DNA of 64,000 nucleotides from Paracoccaceae bacterium (GCA_016778765.1 JADHOV010000003.1:1-64000); one strand, 5' to 3'; shown: positions 25,151-35,227, counted from the first letter of the stretch. Made by a program: numbers and translations. The notes: generated from the letters alone by a model not told the origin.

Positions 25151-25444
25151 ATGTCCCAACGATACTTTAAAATGGCGCAGATGCGCGAGCTCCTATTGGG
25201 CCTTGAGGAGGAAGTGGGGCTTGGGGCATTGACCCAAAACGAAAAAGATGTGTTCTACGCGTTTTACACAGAAATCTTTATGGCGGGTGGCACTGCAAAA
25301 TCTGTTGATATTAAGAAGCACGCGTTGTTGAACGGGATGGCGCAGCCGACCTTTCACAGGTGTTTGAAGGCCTTGATTGAGCGCGGGTTACTGTCGTATG
25401 CGCCCAATACCAAAGCGGGAAGCTATACAAGCCCCATCGTTTAA
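25151..25444 (+). CDS. Uncharacterised small winged-helix-like protein (97 aa)
   Basis: Protein of 97 residues that I cannot assign to a named family. Residues about 55-96 read like a helix-turn-helix and wing: VDIKKHALLNGMAQPTFHRCLKALIERGLLSYAPN, ending in a beta-hairpin-like GSYTSPIV. The N-terminal half is helical and acidic (LLLGLEEEVGLGALTQNEKDVFYAFYTE), perhaps for dimerisation. A DNA-binding role is inferred only from this pattern. It has a long upstream region with a perfect palindrome. Confidence 0.65.
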   Translation: MSQRYFKMAQMRELLLGLEEEVGLGALTQNEKDVFYAFYTEIFMAGGTAKSVDIKKHALLNGMAQPTFHRCLKALIERGLLSYAPNTKAGSYTSPIV

Positions 25445-25519
25445 GGGGGGCTGTTCTACGGTTGTGTTGCGCCGTGTTCTATGGCTTGTGTTGCGGATGA
25501 TCTTCGCAAGACCTATATC

Positions 25520-26119
25520 ATGATCGAACCTTTCTTTTTGGGCTTTGGCCTTGGTCTTTCGTTGATCCTTGCGATCGGAGCGCAAAACGCCTTCGTGTTG
25601 AAGGCCGGTTTGATGCGCCGTTTTGTTTTGCCGATCGTGTTGCTTTGCGCGGTTTCTGACGCGCTGTTGATCTTTCTGGGGGTTTTTGGTTTGGGAACCC
25701 TTTTGGAGAATTGGCCCAATCTTATGAGCTGGATCCGATTTGCAGGGGCGCTGTTTTTGTTCGCCTATGGCGCACGCAGTATGATATCGGCTTGGCGCGG
25801 CAATCAAGCTTTGGATGCAATGGGCGATGTGATGTCTTTGCCGGCGGCCTTGTTCACATGCCTGGCGCTGACCTTTTTAAATCCGCATGTATATCTTGAT
25901 ACGGTGATTTTGGTGGGGGGGGTTGCCAACCAATCCGAAAGCCCGATGGGTTTTGCTTTGGGGGCTATGCTGGCCAGTTTTACCTTTTTCTTCGGGTTGG
26001 GCTATGGCGCCCGTCTTTTGGCGCCCTTTTTTGCCAATCCCCGCGCATGGCAGATTTTAGATATGGGGATTGCGCTTGTGATGTGGGCAATCGCTTACAG
26101 TCTGCTCGCCTCTCATTAG
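25520..26119 (+). CDS. LysE/ArgO family amino acid exporter
   Basis: Inner-membrane protein of 199 residues from ATG at 25520, with six hydrophobic segments. GLSLILAIGAQNAFVLKAGL is the LysE/ArgO signature, and LTFLNPHVYLDTVILVGGVA the second conserved block. ArgO exports arginine, LysE lysine and arginine; a basic amino acid is likely here. No ArgP/LysG-type regulator is adjacent; the small protein upstream on the same strand could conceivably regulate it. Confidence 0.9.
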   Translation: MIEPFFLGFGLGLSLILAIGAQNAFVLKAGLMRRFVLPIVLLCAVSDALLIFLGVFGLGTLLENWPNLMSWIRFAGALFLFAYGARSMISAWRGNQALDAMGDVMSLPAALFTCLALTFLNPHVYLDTVILVGGVANQSESPMGFALGAMLASFTFFFGLGYGARLLAPFFANPRAWQILDMGIALVMWAIAYSLLASH

Positions 26120-26158
26120 CTCTTGTGCTTTCGGCCTATTTAGCTTTTCAGTAACGCC

Positions 26159-27064
26159 ATGACCGAACGCTCTTCTTCATCAACCTTACGCGGCATCTTA
26201 TGGATGATCGTGACGGGGCTTATGTTTGTGGGCGTGACCTCCTTGGTGAAATATTTAGGCCCGGATATGCCCGCCGCTGAGGCGGCGTTTTTGCGATATG
26301 CTTTGGGCTTGGTCTTGCTGGTTCCAATGCTGGGGTCGATCTTCAAAAGTAATTTTTCGCAGCCGTTGATGCGGCTTTTTGTGTATCGCGGCGCCGCGCA
26401 TGTGGGGGCGGTGTTTCTATGGTTTTTTGCAATGGCGCGGATTCCCTTGGCGGATGTAATGGCGATGAATTACCTATCGCCGATTTATGTGACATTGGGG
26501 GCGGCGTTATTTTTGGGTGAAAAACTGGCTTTGCGGCGGGTGATCGCCGTCGGCATTGCCTTGGTGGGCGCCTTGATTATTTTGCGACCCGGTATTCGCA
26601 GCGTGGATATGGGGCATCTGGCGATGCTGCTGGCTGCGGTATTTTTCGCCTGCTCTTATTTGTTAACCAAACGGCTCAGCGATCAAGTTTCGGCGGGCGC
26701 AATCGTTGTGATGCTTTCGCTCTTTGTCACGCTGGGGCTGGCGCCGATGGCATGGATGGTTTGGGTTCCGCCCTCGACAAACGATTTGCTTATCCTTTTT
26801 GGAGTGGCCTGCTTTGCCACATTGGGGCATTACACGATGACGCTGGCCTTTGCCGCAGCGCCCGTGAACATCACGCAACCGGTTACGTTTTTACAGCTGG
26901 TCTGGGCGGTGTCGGTTGGGATGGTGTTTTTTGACGAACCGCTCGATCCATGGGTGGTGATTGGGGGCGGCACAATTTTGGCATCGGTCAGCTTTATCAG
27001 CTGGCGCGAGGCGGTTTTGCAACGTCGTCTGCGCACCCCCCCGGTTCCTGCTACAAAAGTCTAG
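26159..27064 (+). CDS. DMT superfamily (EamA) transporter
   Basis: Permease of 301 residues with ten hydrophobic helices in two EamA repeats. LRGILWMIVTGLMFVGVTSLVKYLG opens the first and VMLSLFVTLGLAPMAWMVW the second; MNYLSPIYVTLGAALFLGEKLALRR is the typical end of repeat one. It differs from the EamA protein at 21 kb and is not its duplicate by eye. Substrate unknown. Confidence 0.88.
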   Translation: MTERSSSSTLRGILWMIVTGLMFVGVTSLVKYLGPDMPAAEAAFLRYALGLVLLVPMLGSIFKSNFSQPLMRLFVYRGAAHVGAVFLWFFAMARIPLADVMAMNYLSPIYVTLGAALFLGEKLALRRVIAVGIALVGALIILRPGIRSVDMGHLAMLLAAVFFACSYLLTKRLSDQVSAGAIVVMLSLFVTLGLAPMAWMVWVPPSTNDLLILFGVACFATLGHYTMTLAFAAAPVNITQPVTFLQLVWAVSVGMVFFDEPLDPWVVIGGGTILASVSFISWREAVLQRRLRTPPVPATKV

Positions 27065-27120
27065 GCTTTCATCTAATGGAGGCTCAGCCCAAATAACCTA
27101 TATCTCAAAGAGGCGTTTTT

Positions 27121-28632
27121 ATGACATCTTCCCCAAATATTCTGATTATTATGGTTGATCAGTTGAATGGAACGTTGTTTCCCGACGGCCCTGCCGACTG
27201 GCTGCACGCGCCGCATTTGAAACGCCTGGCGCAGCGCTCGGCGCGGTTTGCCAATGCCTATACCGCCAGCCCGTTATGCGCGCCGGCGCGGGCCTCATTC
27301 ATGTCTGGGCAATTGCCTTCGAAAACGGGAGTCTATGACAATGCCGCTGAATTTGCAGCTTCTATACCCACCTATGCGCATCATTTGCGCGCGGCGGGCT
27401 ATCAGACCTGCCTATCTGGAAAAATGCATTTTGTTGGTCCGGACCAGCTGCACGGGTTTGAAGAGCGCTTGACCACCGATATTTACCCCGCTGATTTTGG
27501 GTGGACGCCGGATTACCGAAAACCCGGCGCGCGCATTGATTGGTGGTATCACAATTTGGGCTCGGTGACTGGCGCTGGTATTGGTGAAATTACAAACCAG
27601 CTGGAATATGATGATGAGGTTGCCTATCAAAGTTGCCGTAAATTATACGATCTGGCGCGCGGCAAAGATGGTCGCCCTTGGTGCCTCACTGTTAGCTTTA
27701 CGCATCCGCATGATCCTTATGTGGCACGCAAGAAATACTGGGATCTTTATGAGGATTGCGCGCATCTCAGCCCCGCGGTTGCAGCGCTTCCTTATGCCGA
27801 GCATGATCCGCATTCACAGCGGTTATTTGATGCCAATGATTGGCGCTCATATACTTTGAGCGAGGCGATGATCCGCGACGCCCGCCGCGCCTATTTCGCC
27901 AATATCAGCTATCTTGACGATAAAATTGGCGAGATTTTAGAGGTGTTGGAAGCCACGCAGCAAGAGGCCCATATTGTCTTTGTGTCAGATCATGGGGATA
28001 TGCTGGGTGAGCGGGGTTTGTGGTTTAAAATGTCTTTTTATGAAGGTTCTGCGCGGGTGCCTTTGATGATATCGGCGCCAGAGTTGCCCGCGGCGCTACT
28101 GACACAGCCGGTTTCAACGCTGGATGTCTGCCCAACGCTATGCGACCTGGCCGGCATATCGCTTGACGCTTTGCAGCCTTGGACGGCCGGTGAAACCTTG
28201 GTGCCGCTGGCGCTTGGTCAAGCGCGCAGCGCGCCCGTGCTGATGGAATACGCCGCAGAAGGCTCTTATGCACCGCTTGTGTCTTTGCGCTATGGGCGCT
28301 GGAAATATAACCGTTGTTTGCTGGATCCCGATCAGTTGTTTGATTTGGAGGCGGACCCGCAAGAGCGGATAAATTTGGCCAACCTGCCGGCACATCAGGG
28401 CACAGTGGCCTCGCTTAGGGTAAAATCCGAGGCGCGCTGGGATCTTAGCGCCTTTGACGCCGCCGTTCGACAAAGCCAGGCGGGGCGCCTGGTGGTGTAT
28501 GAGGCGGTGCGAAAAGGGGGCTATTACCCTTGGGATTACCAGCCGCTGCAAGATGCCTCTGAACGTTATATGCGCAACCATATGGATCTGAATATTTTGG
28601 AAAGCCAACAACGCTTTCCCAGGGGGGATTAG
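27121..28632 (+). CDS. betC: Choline-sulfatase
   Basis: Arylsulfatase-fold enzyme of 503 residues that hydrolyses choline-O-sulfate to choline and sulfate. The N-terminus NILIIMVDQLNGTLFPDGPADWLHAPHL is typical of BetC. Cys53 in SPLCAPARASFMSG is the residue converted to formylglycine. FVSDHGDMLGERGLWFKMSFYEGSARVPL and the C-terminal choline-sulfatase segment (DYQPLQDASERYMRNHMDLN) are present. No signal peptide, so it acts in the cytoplasm. It ends 4 bp inside the convergent betI gene. Confidence 0.95.
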   Translation: MTSSPNILIIMVDQLNGTLFPDGPADWLHAPHLKRLAQRSARFANAYTASPLCAPARASFMSGQLPSKTGVYDNAAEFAASIPTYAHHLRAAGYQTCLSGKMHFVGPDQLHGFEERLTTDIYPADFGWTPDYRKPGARIDWWYHNLGSVTGAGIGEITNQLEYDDEVAYQSCRKLYDLARGKDGRPWCLTVSFTHPHDPYVARKKYWDLYEDCAHLSPAVAALPYAEHDPHSQRLFDANDWRSYTLSEAMIRDARRAYFANISYLDDKIGEILEVLEATQQEAHIVFVSDHGDMLGERGLWFKMSFYEGSARVPLMISAPELPAALLTQPVSTLDVCPTLCDLAGISLDALQPWTAGETLVPLALGQARSAPVLMEYAAEGSYAPLVSLRYGRWKYNRCLLDPDQLFDLEADPQERINLANLPAHQGTVASLRVKSEARWDLSAFDAAVRQSQAGRLVVYEAVRKGGYYPWDYQPLQDASERYMRNHMDLNILESQQRFPRGD

Positions 28633-29210
28633 CCGGCGCTTACGAGCAGATCCAATAAATTATTGATATCTGTACGCGCGGCTTGGGCATCTATCACACC
28701 AGTGGATTGCGCCGCACTTATCCAAACACCATCGATATAGGCCTGCAGCGCCTGTTCCACCATTTGTTGGCGCTCTGAAGCAACCAGTAGCCGCGTTTCG
28801 CGCCGCAAATGGCTTGCCACGCGAGCGCGATTGATTTTTTGAAGCCGCGCCAGCGCGGGTTGGTAGGGCGCGGCTGACCAAAACTGCACCCAGACATTGC
28901 AATGGGTTTTCGTGAAGAGAGAATCGGAAAAGTTTGCGGTTAAAACGGCTTGCAGGCGTTGTTTGGATGTTTTGGTTTCTTTTAGATTGTTGATGACCTC
29001 ACGGCGCAAGAGTTCGAGCAAGTGGCGCATCGTAGCTTCCAGCAGCTTTTCTTTACTGCCAAAATGATAGGTTATGCTGGCGGCTGTCGTGCTCGCATAG
29101 GCAGCGATTTCACTTAACGTGACATTTTGAAATCCTTTTTGTCGCACCGCTTGCAGAGTGGCTTGAATGAATTCTGAATTGCGTATGTCACGAATGCTGC
29201 GTCTTTCCAT
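28629..29210 (-). CDS. betI: TetR-family repressor BetI
   Basis: Choline-responsive repressor of the bet genes, 193 residues. Residues 8-55 form the TetR HTH (FIQATLQAVRQKGFQNVTLSEIAAYASTTAASITYHFGSKEKLLEATM). The ligand domain contains CNVWVQFWSAAPYQPALARLQKINRARV, a BetI hallmark. It is divergent from betBA, and the spacer between them holds a 32-bp palindrome that overlaps the likely promoters. Its 3' end overlaps betC by 4 bp. Confidence 0.94.
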   Translation of the reverse strand: MERRSIRDIRNSEFIQATLQAVRQKGFQNVTLSEIAAYASTTAASITYHFGSKEKLLEATMRHLLELLRREVINNLKETKTSKQRLQAVLTANFSDSLFTKTHCNVWVQFWSAAPYQPALARLQKINRARVASHLRRETRLLVASERQQMVEQALQAYIDGVWISAAQSTGVIDAQAARTDINNLLDLLVSAG

Positions 29211-29252
29211 GCGATTTATCTGACGCGGCTAGGGTAGAATTTCAAGAAATAT

Positions 29253-29284
29253 ATCAAAATTAATATGACCATATAAATTTTGAT
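29253..29284. promoter_or_regulatory. Probable BetI operator
   Basis: Arms ATCAAAATTAATATG (29253-29267) and CATATAAATTTTGAT (29270-29284) around a 2-bp centre; 14 of 15 positions are complementary. It lies 43 bp from the betI start and 56 bp from the betB start, in the only AT-rich stretch of the divergent spacer. It overlaps a minus-strand -35-like TTGATA. Confidence 0.8.
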
Positions 29285-29340
29285 TTTTATATATCACTTT
29301 TTCTGCTAGGGCTTTCCGCGCAGCTTTGAAGGGGATATGC

Positions 29341-30795
29341 ATGTATAGCACGCAGCCAATAGCAAGCCATTTTATTGATGGGCGCTATGTTGACGATATA
29401 AGCGGGGCGCGGTTTGATGTGATCTACCCCGCTTCAGGGGCTGTTATCGCGCAGATATACGCGGGTACGGATCATATTATAGAGCAGGCGCTAAGCGCGG
29501 CGCAGGCCGCGCAGCAAGATTGGGCGGCGCGCTCGGGCACTGAACGGGGGCGCGTATTGCGCCGCGCTGCCGATCTGATCCGCGCCCGCAACCGAGAGCT
29601 GTCGGTTCTAGAAACCCATGATACGGGCAAACCACTTTCGGAAACGCTATATGCGGATGCCACCAGCGGCGCCGATGCGCTTGAATATTTCGGGGGTTTG
29701 GCGGGAAATGTGACTGGAGAGCATATCCAGCTTGGCGAAGATTGGGTCTATACGCGCCGCGAAGCTTTGGGGATCTGTCTTGGCATTGGTGCCTGGAATT
29801 ACCCGACGCAAATTGCCTGCTGGAAAGCTGCGCCAGCCTTGGCCTGCGGCAATGCGATGATTTTCAAACCATCAGAAACCACGCCGCTTTGCGCGCTGAA
29901 AATCGCCGAAATCCTCAGCGAAGCTGGTTTGCCAGATGGCGTGTTCAACGTTGTACAAGGGCAGGGCGATGTTGGCGCGGCGTTGCTGCAGGATCCGCGC
30001 ATTAACAAAGTTTCGCTCACCGGATCGGTGGCCACGGGGCGCAAAGTTTACCAAAGCGCGGCCGTGGGTCTGAAGCAGGTGACGCTTGAGCTGGGGGGTA
30101 AATCGCCGCTGATTATATTTGAAGATGCGGATTTGGAAAATGCCGTTGGCGGCGCGATCCTGGCGAATTTCTACTCGTCAGGTCAAATTTGTTCCAACGG
30201 CACGCGGGTGTTTGTGCATAAAACCATCAAAGAGTCGTTTTTGGATCGGTTAAGCGCGCGGCTTGACCGGGCGGTGATCGGCGATCCGCTGGATGAAACC
30301 ACAAATTTTGGCCCGCTGGTCAGTGATCGGCAGATGCAGATTGTTCAGGGGTTCGTCGCGCAAGGTATTTCCGAGGGTGCGCGGTTGGTCTGCGGCGGGC
30401 AGCGGCTCGAGCGCCCGGGTTTTTATTTGGCGCCGACCGTGTTTGCAGATGTCAGCGATGAGATGACGATCGCGCGCGAAGAAATATTTGGGCCGGTTCT
30501 CAGCGTTTTGGATTTTGACGATGAGAGGGATGTGGTGGCGCGCGCGAATAAAACCGAATATGGGCTCTCTGCGGGGGTTTTTACCCGTGATATCAGCCGC
30601 GCGCATCGTGTTATTGGCAAATTGCAGGCGGGCAGTTGCTTTATCAATTCATATAATGATGCCCCCGTCGAGGCGCCTTTTGGCGGCATGAAATTATCCG
30701 GTATCGGGCGCGAAAACTCGAAAAACGCGATTGAGCATTATTCGCAGTTGAAATCGGTCTATGTTCGTATGGGGGATGTTGATGCACCGTTTTAA
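29341..30795 (+). CDS. betB: Betaine-aldehyde dehydrogenase
   Basis: NAD(P)-dependent aldehyde dehydrogenase of 484 residues that oxidises betaine aldehyde to glycine betaine. The start at 29341 gives the usual BetB beginning ([18 protein letters not shown]). [23 protein letters not shown] carries the general-base Glu, and [16 protein letters not shown] the catalytic Cys. [24 protein letters not shown] is typical of BetB. It is followed by betA after 36 bp and controlled by the operator upstream. Confidence 0.96.
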   Translation: MYSTQPIASHFIDGRYVDDISGARFDVIYPASGAVIAQIYAGTDHIIEQALSAAQAAQQDWAARSGTERGRVLRRAADLIRARNRELSVLETHDTGKPLSETLYADATSGADALEYFGGLAGNVTGEHIQLGEDWVYTRREALGICLGIGAWNYPTQIACWKAAPALACGNAMIFKPSETTPLCALKIAEILSEAGLPDGVFNVVQGQGDVGAALLQDPRINKVSLTGSVATGRKVYQSAAVGLKQVTLELGGKSPLIIFEDADLENAVGGAILANFYSSGQICSNGTRVFVHKTIKESFLDRLSARLDRAVIGDPLDETTNFGPLVSDRQMQIVQGFVAQGISEGARLVCGGQRLERPGFYLAPTVFADVSDEMTIAREEIFGPVLSVLDFDDERDVVARANKTEYGLSAGVFTRDISRAHRVIGKLQAGSCFINSYNDAPVEAPFGGMKLSGIGRENSKNAIEHYSQLKSVYVRMGDVDAPF

Positions 30796-30831
30796 AGGCG
30801 CGGATATCGGCATTTATGCGCGCCTCCTGCG

Positions 30832-32508
30832 ATGGCGCGCATGAGCGCGGCAGAAGCCGATTATGTGATTGTCGGGGCTGGCAGCGCGGGCTGCGCCCTT
30901 GCCTATCGCTTAAGCGAGTCGGGGGCCTCGGTGCTCGTGGTGGAATATGGCGGCAGCGATGCAGGCCCGCTTATTCAAATGCCCGGGGCGCTGAGCTTCC
31001 CGATGAATATGAAGCGCTATGATTGGGGCTATTGGTCCGAGCCCGAGCCGCATCTGGGCGGGCGGCGGCTTGCCTGCCCACGCGGCAAGGTGATCGGGGG
31101 GTCCTCTAGCATCAATGGCATGGTGTATGTGCGTGGCCATGCCAAAGATTTCGACGCCTGGGAGGCGATGGGGGCAAGCGGCTGGTCTTACGCGGATGTG
31201 CTACCCTATTACAAGCGCATGGAATCCTGGGATCCGGCCGGGCATGGCGGCGATGCCAGCTGGCGCGGAAGGGATGGCCCATTGCATGTGACGCGCGGCA
31301 AGCGCGATAATCCCTTGGTGCAGGCTTTTGTGCAGGCGGGCCGGCAGGCCGGCTATCAGCTGACCGACGATTATAACGGCCAGCAGCAAGAGGGCTTTGG
31401 CCCGATGGAACATACCATTCACAAAGGGGCCCGCTGGTCCGCTGCAAAAGCCTATCTGCGCCCCGCCTTGCAACGAAAAAATTGCTATCTGATCCGCGGC
31501 TTGGCGCAAAAAATCGTGTTTTCTGGACGCCGCGCGGTTGGGGTTGAGCTTTTGGCAGGGGGGGGCTTGAAAACCGTTCGGGCCAAAAAGGAAGTGATTT
31601 TAGCAAGCTCTTCGATCAATTCCCCGAAACTATTGATGCTCTCTGGGATTGGCCCTGCCGCGCATCTGGCTGCCCATGGTATCGAAATAGTGGCGGACCG
31701 CCCTGGCGTTGGCCAAAATCTTCAGGATCACTTGGAGGTCTATATTCAAATGGCCGCGAGCCAACCGGTGAGCCTGTTTAAATATTGGAACGTGTTTGGC
31801 AAGGCGTGGGTTGGGCTGCAATGGGCGCTGACGCGCGGCGGCCCTGGCGCGTCTAATCAATTTGAAAGCGCCGGATTTATTCGTTCAGCCGTGGGGGTTG
31901 AATATCCTGATTTGCAATTTCATTTTTTGCCCATCGCGGTGCGGTATGATGGCAAGGCGGCCTCTGAGGGGCACGGGTTTCAAGCCCATATAGGCCCAAT
32001 GCGCAGCCCGTCTCGCGGGGCGGTTACTTTGCGGTCAGCCAAGCCAGAAGACAGCCCAAAAATCACCTTTAACTATATGTCTACCGAAAAAGATTGGATA
32101 GATTTCCGCCGCGGTATTCGCCTCACGCGAGAGATCTTCGCGCAAGAGGCATTTCGGCCTTTTGTAAAACATGAAATTCAACCCGGCTTTGAGTTGCAAA
32201 CCGATGCCCAGATTGACGAATTTATCCGCGCCCATGCCGAAAGCGCCTATCACCCCTGCGGCACCTGTAAAATGGGGGCGGTGGATGATCCTTTGGCCGT
32301 GGTCGATCCGCAAACAAATGTGATTGGTGTTAAAGGGCTGCGCGTGGTTGATAGCAGTATTTTCCCACAAATCACCAATGGCAATTTAAACGGGCCTTCG
32401 ATTATGGTTGGCGAGAAAGCCAGCGATCTTATTTTGGGTAAAACGCCGCTTGCGCGCGCCAATTCACAGCCTTGGTTGGCGCCGGATTGGCAGACCAGCC
32501 AGCGCTGA
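30832..32508 (+). CDS. betA: Choline dehydrogenase
   Basis: FAD-dependent GMC oxidoreductase of 558 residues that oxidises choline to betaine aldehyde at the membrane side of respiration. [21 protein letters not shown] near residues 9-30 is the FAD-binding fold; [20 protein letters not shown] is GMC signature 1 and [17 protein letters not shown] signature 2. The C-terminal [10 protein letters not shown] and [19 protein letters not shown] hold the active-site His/Asn. The start is 30832, or ATG 30841 three codons later. It is the second gene of a betBA operon. Confidence 0.96.
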   Translation: MARMSAAEADYVIVGAGSAGCALAYRLSESGASVLVVEYGGSDAGPLIQMPGALSFPMNMKRYDWGYWSEPEPHLGGRRLACPRGKVIGGSSSINGMVYVRGHAKDFDAWEAMGASGWSYADVLPYYKRMESWDPAGHGGDASWRGRDGPLHVTRGKRDNPLVQAFVQAGRQAGYQLTDDYNGQQQEGFGPMEHTIHKGARWSAAKAYLRPALQRKNCYLIRGLAQKIVFSGRRAVGVELLAGGGLKTVRAKKEVILASSSINSPKLLMLSGIGPAAHLAAHGIEIVADRPGVGQNLQDHLEVYIQMAASQPVSLFKYWNVFGKAWVGLQWALTRGGPGASNQFESAGFIRSAVGVEYPDLQFHFLPIAVRYDGKAASEGHGFQAHIGPMRSPSRGAVTLRSAKPEDSPKITFNYMSTEKDWIDFRRGIRLTREIFAQEAFRPFVKHEIQPGFELQTDAQIDEFIRAHAESAYHPCGTCKMGAVDDPLAVVDPQTNVIGVKGLRVVDSSIFPQITNGNLNGPSIMVGEKASDLILGKTPLARANSQPWLAPDWQTSQR

Positions 32509-32545
32509 AGGTGCGGGCAATAAACGGCGCGGCGATTTTAAGCGA

Positions 32546-33946
32546 TCACTGGATGGAATAGGGAAGGTTCTCGCGCAGATCATGATCAATGCTAAGCTCT
32601 TTATCTAACGGGGGCAGGGCGCGTTGGTGGCAGGCGCGCCGATCACAGACTCGGCAAGAAACGCCAATCGGTTCATAAGCATGCGGGGTGTCAACGTCCA
32701 TTCCATCGGCATAGACCATAGTCGCGGCATGTTTTACTTCGCAGCCCAGTGCGATCGCATAGCGATGCGCCGGAGCCCCAAACGCGCCACCGGTTTTTGA
32801 CACATCATGCGCAAGCGAAATGTAACGCGCCCCATCTGGCGTTTCGGCCAATTGCCGTAAAAACCGCCCCGGAGTTTCAAAGGCGCGATGCACATTCCAC
32901 AGCGGGCACGCGCCTCCAAAGCGCGCAAATTGCAGCCGCGTGGCAGAGTGGCGCTTGGTGATGTTGCCTGCTTGGTCGACGCGCACAAAGAAGAAAGGAA
33001 TACCTTTCGCGCCGGGCCTCTGCAGCGTTGAGAGCCGATGTGCAACTTGTTCTAGGGACGCTCCGAAACGGCGTGCCAATCTTTCCAGATCATGGCGCTC
33101 GTCTTGGGCCGCCTGTAAAAATATTCTGTAGGGCATCATCACCGCTCCGGCGAAATAATTGGCCAGGCCGATTTTGGCAATATCGCGGGCTTGAGGCGAT
33201 TGAAATCTCGCCAAATCTAATGTGGCCTCAAGCAAAGGCTTTTCTGTGATCAGGGCAAATTGCAGGCAGAGTTGAAAAATTTGTGTTGGTGGGCTGGCAT
33301 GGGCGCTCAAGCTCAGCCGGTTTTGGGTCTTATCATAGTGCCGCAAGGGGGTTTGGTCGCTTAATTCCACGCGTATTCCTAAGCCTGCAAGCGCCTCTTC
33401 AACGTTTCCGCGCAGCCAGTTTGGCCCTTGCCACCCATGCGCGAAGCTTTCGGCCGCCCTATCAACCGCGTCCAGGTAATTGTCGCAATAATGAAAGAAA
33501 TCACGCACCTCTTCCCAAGGGTTGGGCTGCATATGCCCATCTTGCCAGCCCAAGGCTTCATCAAATGACATCATGCGTTCTTGGGTGTTTTTATAGGCGC
33601 GGTGCAGATCCAGAAATGCGCGGCTAAAGGCCGGGGCATTAAACGCCACCAGCCGCAGATCGCCAAGCGAGGGTTGTGCTTCGCTAAAAACCGGATCCAC
33701 CAGAACTTCGCGCAAATCGCTGACAAGGCGCTCGCTTTCTCCGCTTGATAATTCAGTGATGTCAAAGCCGAATTCCTGGGCCAATGCCAAGAGAATAGAA
33801 CTGGAGACCGGCCGGTTGTTGTTTTCAATCTGATTCAAATAGGGCAACGACACGCCCAGACGCGCGGCAAATTCCTTTTGCGTCAGACTCAGTTTACGGC
33901 GCAGATCGCGCAGCTTGGCGCCGGCATAGAGCTTTTGAACGGCCAT
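32546..33946 (-). CDS. pccR: ScfR-family short-chain fatty acyl-CoA-responsive regulator, PccR-like
   Basis: Transcription factor of 466 residues from ATG at 33946 (GGAG upstream); the frame extends to a TTG at 33964 inside a likely operator. Residues about 5-62 form an XRE-type HTH (KLRDLRRKLSLTQKEFAARLGVSLPYLNQIENNNRPVSSSILLAL). The middle is the IrrE-like/DUF955 region, and the C-terminus carries CRVCDRRACHQRALPP, the cysteine block of this family. Rhodobacter sphaeroides PccR, a member, controls pccB via TTTGCAAA motifs. The same motif occurs 12 bp before this start and in front of pccB, so the identification and autoregulation are well supported. Confidence 0.88.
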   Translation of the reverse strand: MAVQKLYAGAKLRDLRRKLSLTQKEFAARLGVSLPYLNQIENNNRPVSSSILLALAQEFGFDITELSSGESERLVSDLREVLVDPVFSEAQPSLGDLRLVAFNAPAFSRAFLDLHRAYKNTQERMMSFDEALGWQDGHMQPNPWEEVRDFFHYCDNYLDAVDRAAESFAHGWQGPNWLRGNVEEALAGLGIRVELSDQTPLRHYDKTQNRLSLSAHASPPTQIFQLCLQFALITEKPLLEATLDLARFQSPQARDIAKIGLANYFAGAVMMPYRIFLQAAQDERHDLERLARRFGASLEQVAHRLSTLQRPGAKGIPFFFVRVDQAGNITKRHSATRLQFARFGGACPLWNVHRAFETPGRFLRQLAETPDGARYISLAHDVSKTGGAFGAPAHRYAIALGCEVKHAATMVYADGMDVDTPHAYEPIGVSCRVCDRRACHQRALPPLDKELSIDHDLRENLPYSIQ

Positions 33947-33957
33947 TGTCACTCCGA

Positions 33958-34000
33958 TTTGCAAATTTTCTAAAATGATCTGCTAAGCTTGCTAATTATG
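33958..34000 (-). promoter_or_regulatory. Probable PccR sites upstream of pccR
   Basis: Perfect TTTGCAAA palindrome at 33958-33965, adjoining a TTTAGAAA-like copy, and two GCTAAGCTTGCTAA-type degenerate copies further upstream. The perfect copy sits 12 bp before the start codon, a position suited to repression. Confidence 0.65.
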
Positions 34001-34009
34001 CTAGAGGCG

Positions 34010-35227
34010 TCAAGAGGCTTGAATGCTGCGATGGCGTTTTTTGACATAAATCATGCAGATCACCCCTGCGGCAACCGAGCTCCACATCAGCCAAAGCAGG
34101 GGCGTGGCGCCGCTGGTTGGCGTTAAAACGGCGCCAGCAAGGGCGGATAAGGCCGCCCCGCCCGCAATCATAATGGCGCTGCCAAGCCCTGAGGCAGCCC
34201 CGGCAAGATCTGGGCGTATAGCCAGCATTCCGGCCGTGGCGTTGGGAATACTTAACCCATTGCCAAACCCGACAAAGGTCATGAAGCCAAAAAAGCTGAT
34301 CGCTGATCCCATACCGTTGTAGAATACAGCCAAAGAGGCTGTGAGGCCGAATAAGTTCAAGGCGAGCCCCCAAAAGATCATCGCATCCAGTCCAATCCGA
34401 GACGAAAACCGCCCGGTGAAAAAGTTTCCTAAAAAATATCCCGCTGCCGGTGCGCCGAAGAACAACCCTAGCGCCTCTGGGCTTAAGCTGAAAATTTCAG
34501 AGCCAACAAAAGGGGCCCCGCCCAGATAGGCGAAGAAGGCACCGGATCCCAATGCTGAAGTGAAGCAATATCCCCAAAACCGTTTTGAACGCAAAAGATC
34601 GGGGTAGAGCGCAAAATGTGCTTGGAATTTCACATCTGTCGTTGGCGCGGTTTCGCCAAGGTCAAAAAAGCAATTGAGCCAAAGCGCCACCCCCAGCAGG
34701 CTCAGAATCCAAAAATTGGCGCGCCAGCCAAAATAGGCATCAATCACCCCGCCCAAAGCCGGCCCGAACATCGGCACCAGCGCCATGCCCATCATGATAT
34801 AGGCGATCCGAGAGCCCGAATTTGCGGTATCGGTGGTGTCGCGCACGATGGCGCGCGAGATCACAAAAACGCTTGCGATGACAGATTGGATTGCGCGCAA
34901 CATCAAAAATGACTCGGTGCTTTGACAAAAGGTAATGGCGATGCTGACCGCCGTGAACAGGGCAATCGACCAAAGCGTCACTTGACGGCGCCCCTTCATA
35001 TCCGAGAGCGGCCCTGAGAATAACTGAACCAGTGCGCTGACCGCCAGATACACGCTCACCGACAGCCCTAAAATGGCGGCGCTGGTGTCAAATTCATCCG
35101 CCATGCGCGGGAGGCTTGGTAAAAAAATATTCATCGCCAGCGCTGAAATGCTGACCATCATAATCAGCGTGACCATATGCGGCTGGGTTTGGCGGTTAAG
35201 AAACTGGGCCTTGGGACTTTCGATCAT
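34010..35227 (-). CDS. MFS transporter, Bcr/CflA drug-resistance subfamily
   Basis: Inner-membrane major-facilitator protein of 405 residues with twelve hydrophobic helices. FLPSLPRMADEFDTS after helix 1 and LVQLFSGPLSDMKGRRQVTLW between helices 2 and 3 are the Bcr/CflA signatures. ATG at 35227 has AAGGAG about 9 nt upstream. It is divergent from pccB and ends 63 bp before the pccR start on the same strand. Its start region lies next to TTAGCAAA-type repeats, so it could be under PccR control too. Export substrate unknown. Confidence 0.9.
   Translation of the reverse strand: MIESPKAQFLNRQTQPHMVTLIMMVSISALAMNIFLPSLPRMADEFDTSAAILGLSVSVYLAVSALVQLFSGPLSDMKGRRQVTLWSIALFTAVSIAITFCQSTESFLMLRAIQSVIASVFVISRAIVRDTTDTANSGSRIAYIMMGMALVPMFGPALGGVIDAYFGWRANFWILSLLGVALWLNCFFDLGETAPTTDVKFQAHFALYPDLLRSKRFWGYCFTSALGSGAFFAYLGGAPFVGSEIFSLSPEALGLFFGAPAAGYFLGNFFTGRFSSRIGLDAMIFWGLALNLFGLTASLAVFYNGMGSAISFFGFMTFVGFGNGLSIPNATAGMLAIRPDLAGAASGLGSAIMIAGGAALSALAGAVLTPTSGATPLLWLMWSSVAAGVICMIYVKKRHRSIQAS

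Noticed and set aside
21053..27064. Duplication of the two EamA transporter genes
   Set aside because: They share the fold only; sequences differ throughout, so no recent duplication is claimed.
33947..33964. TTG start for pccR at 33964
   Set aside because: It would place the start inside the TTTGCAAA site; ATG at 33946 has a GGAG site and begins just before the HTH domain.
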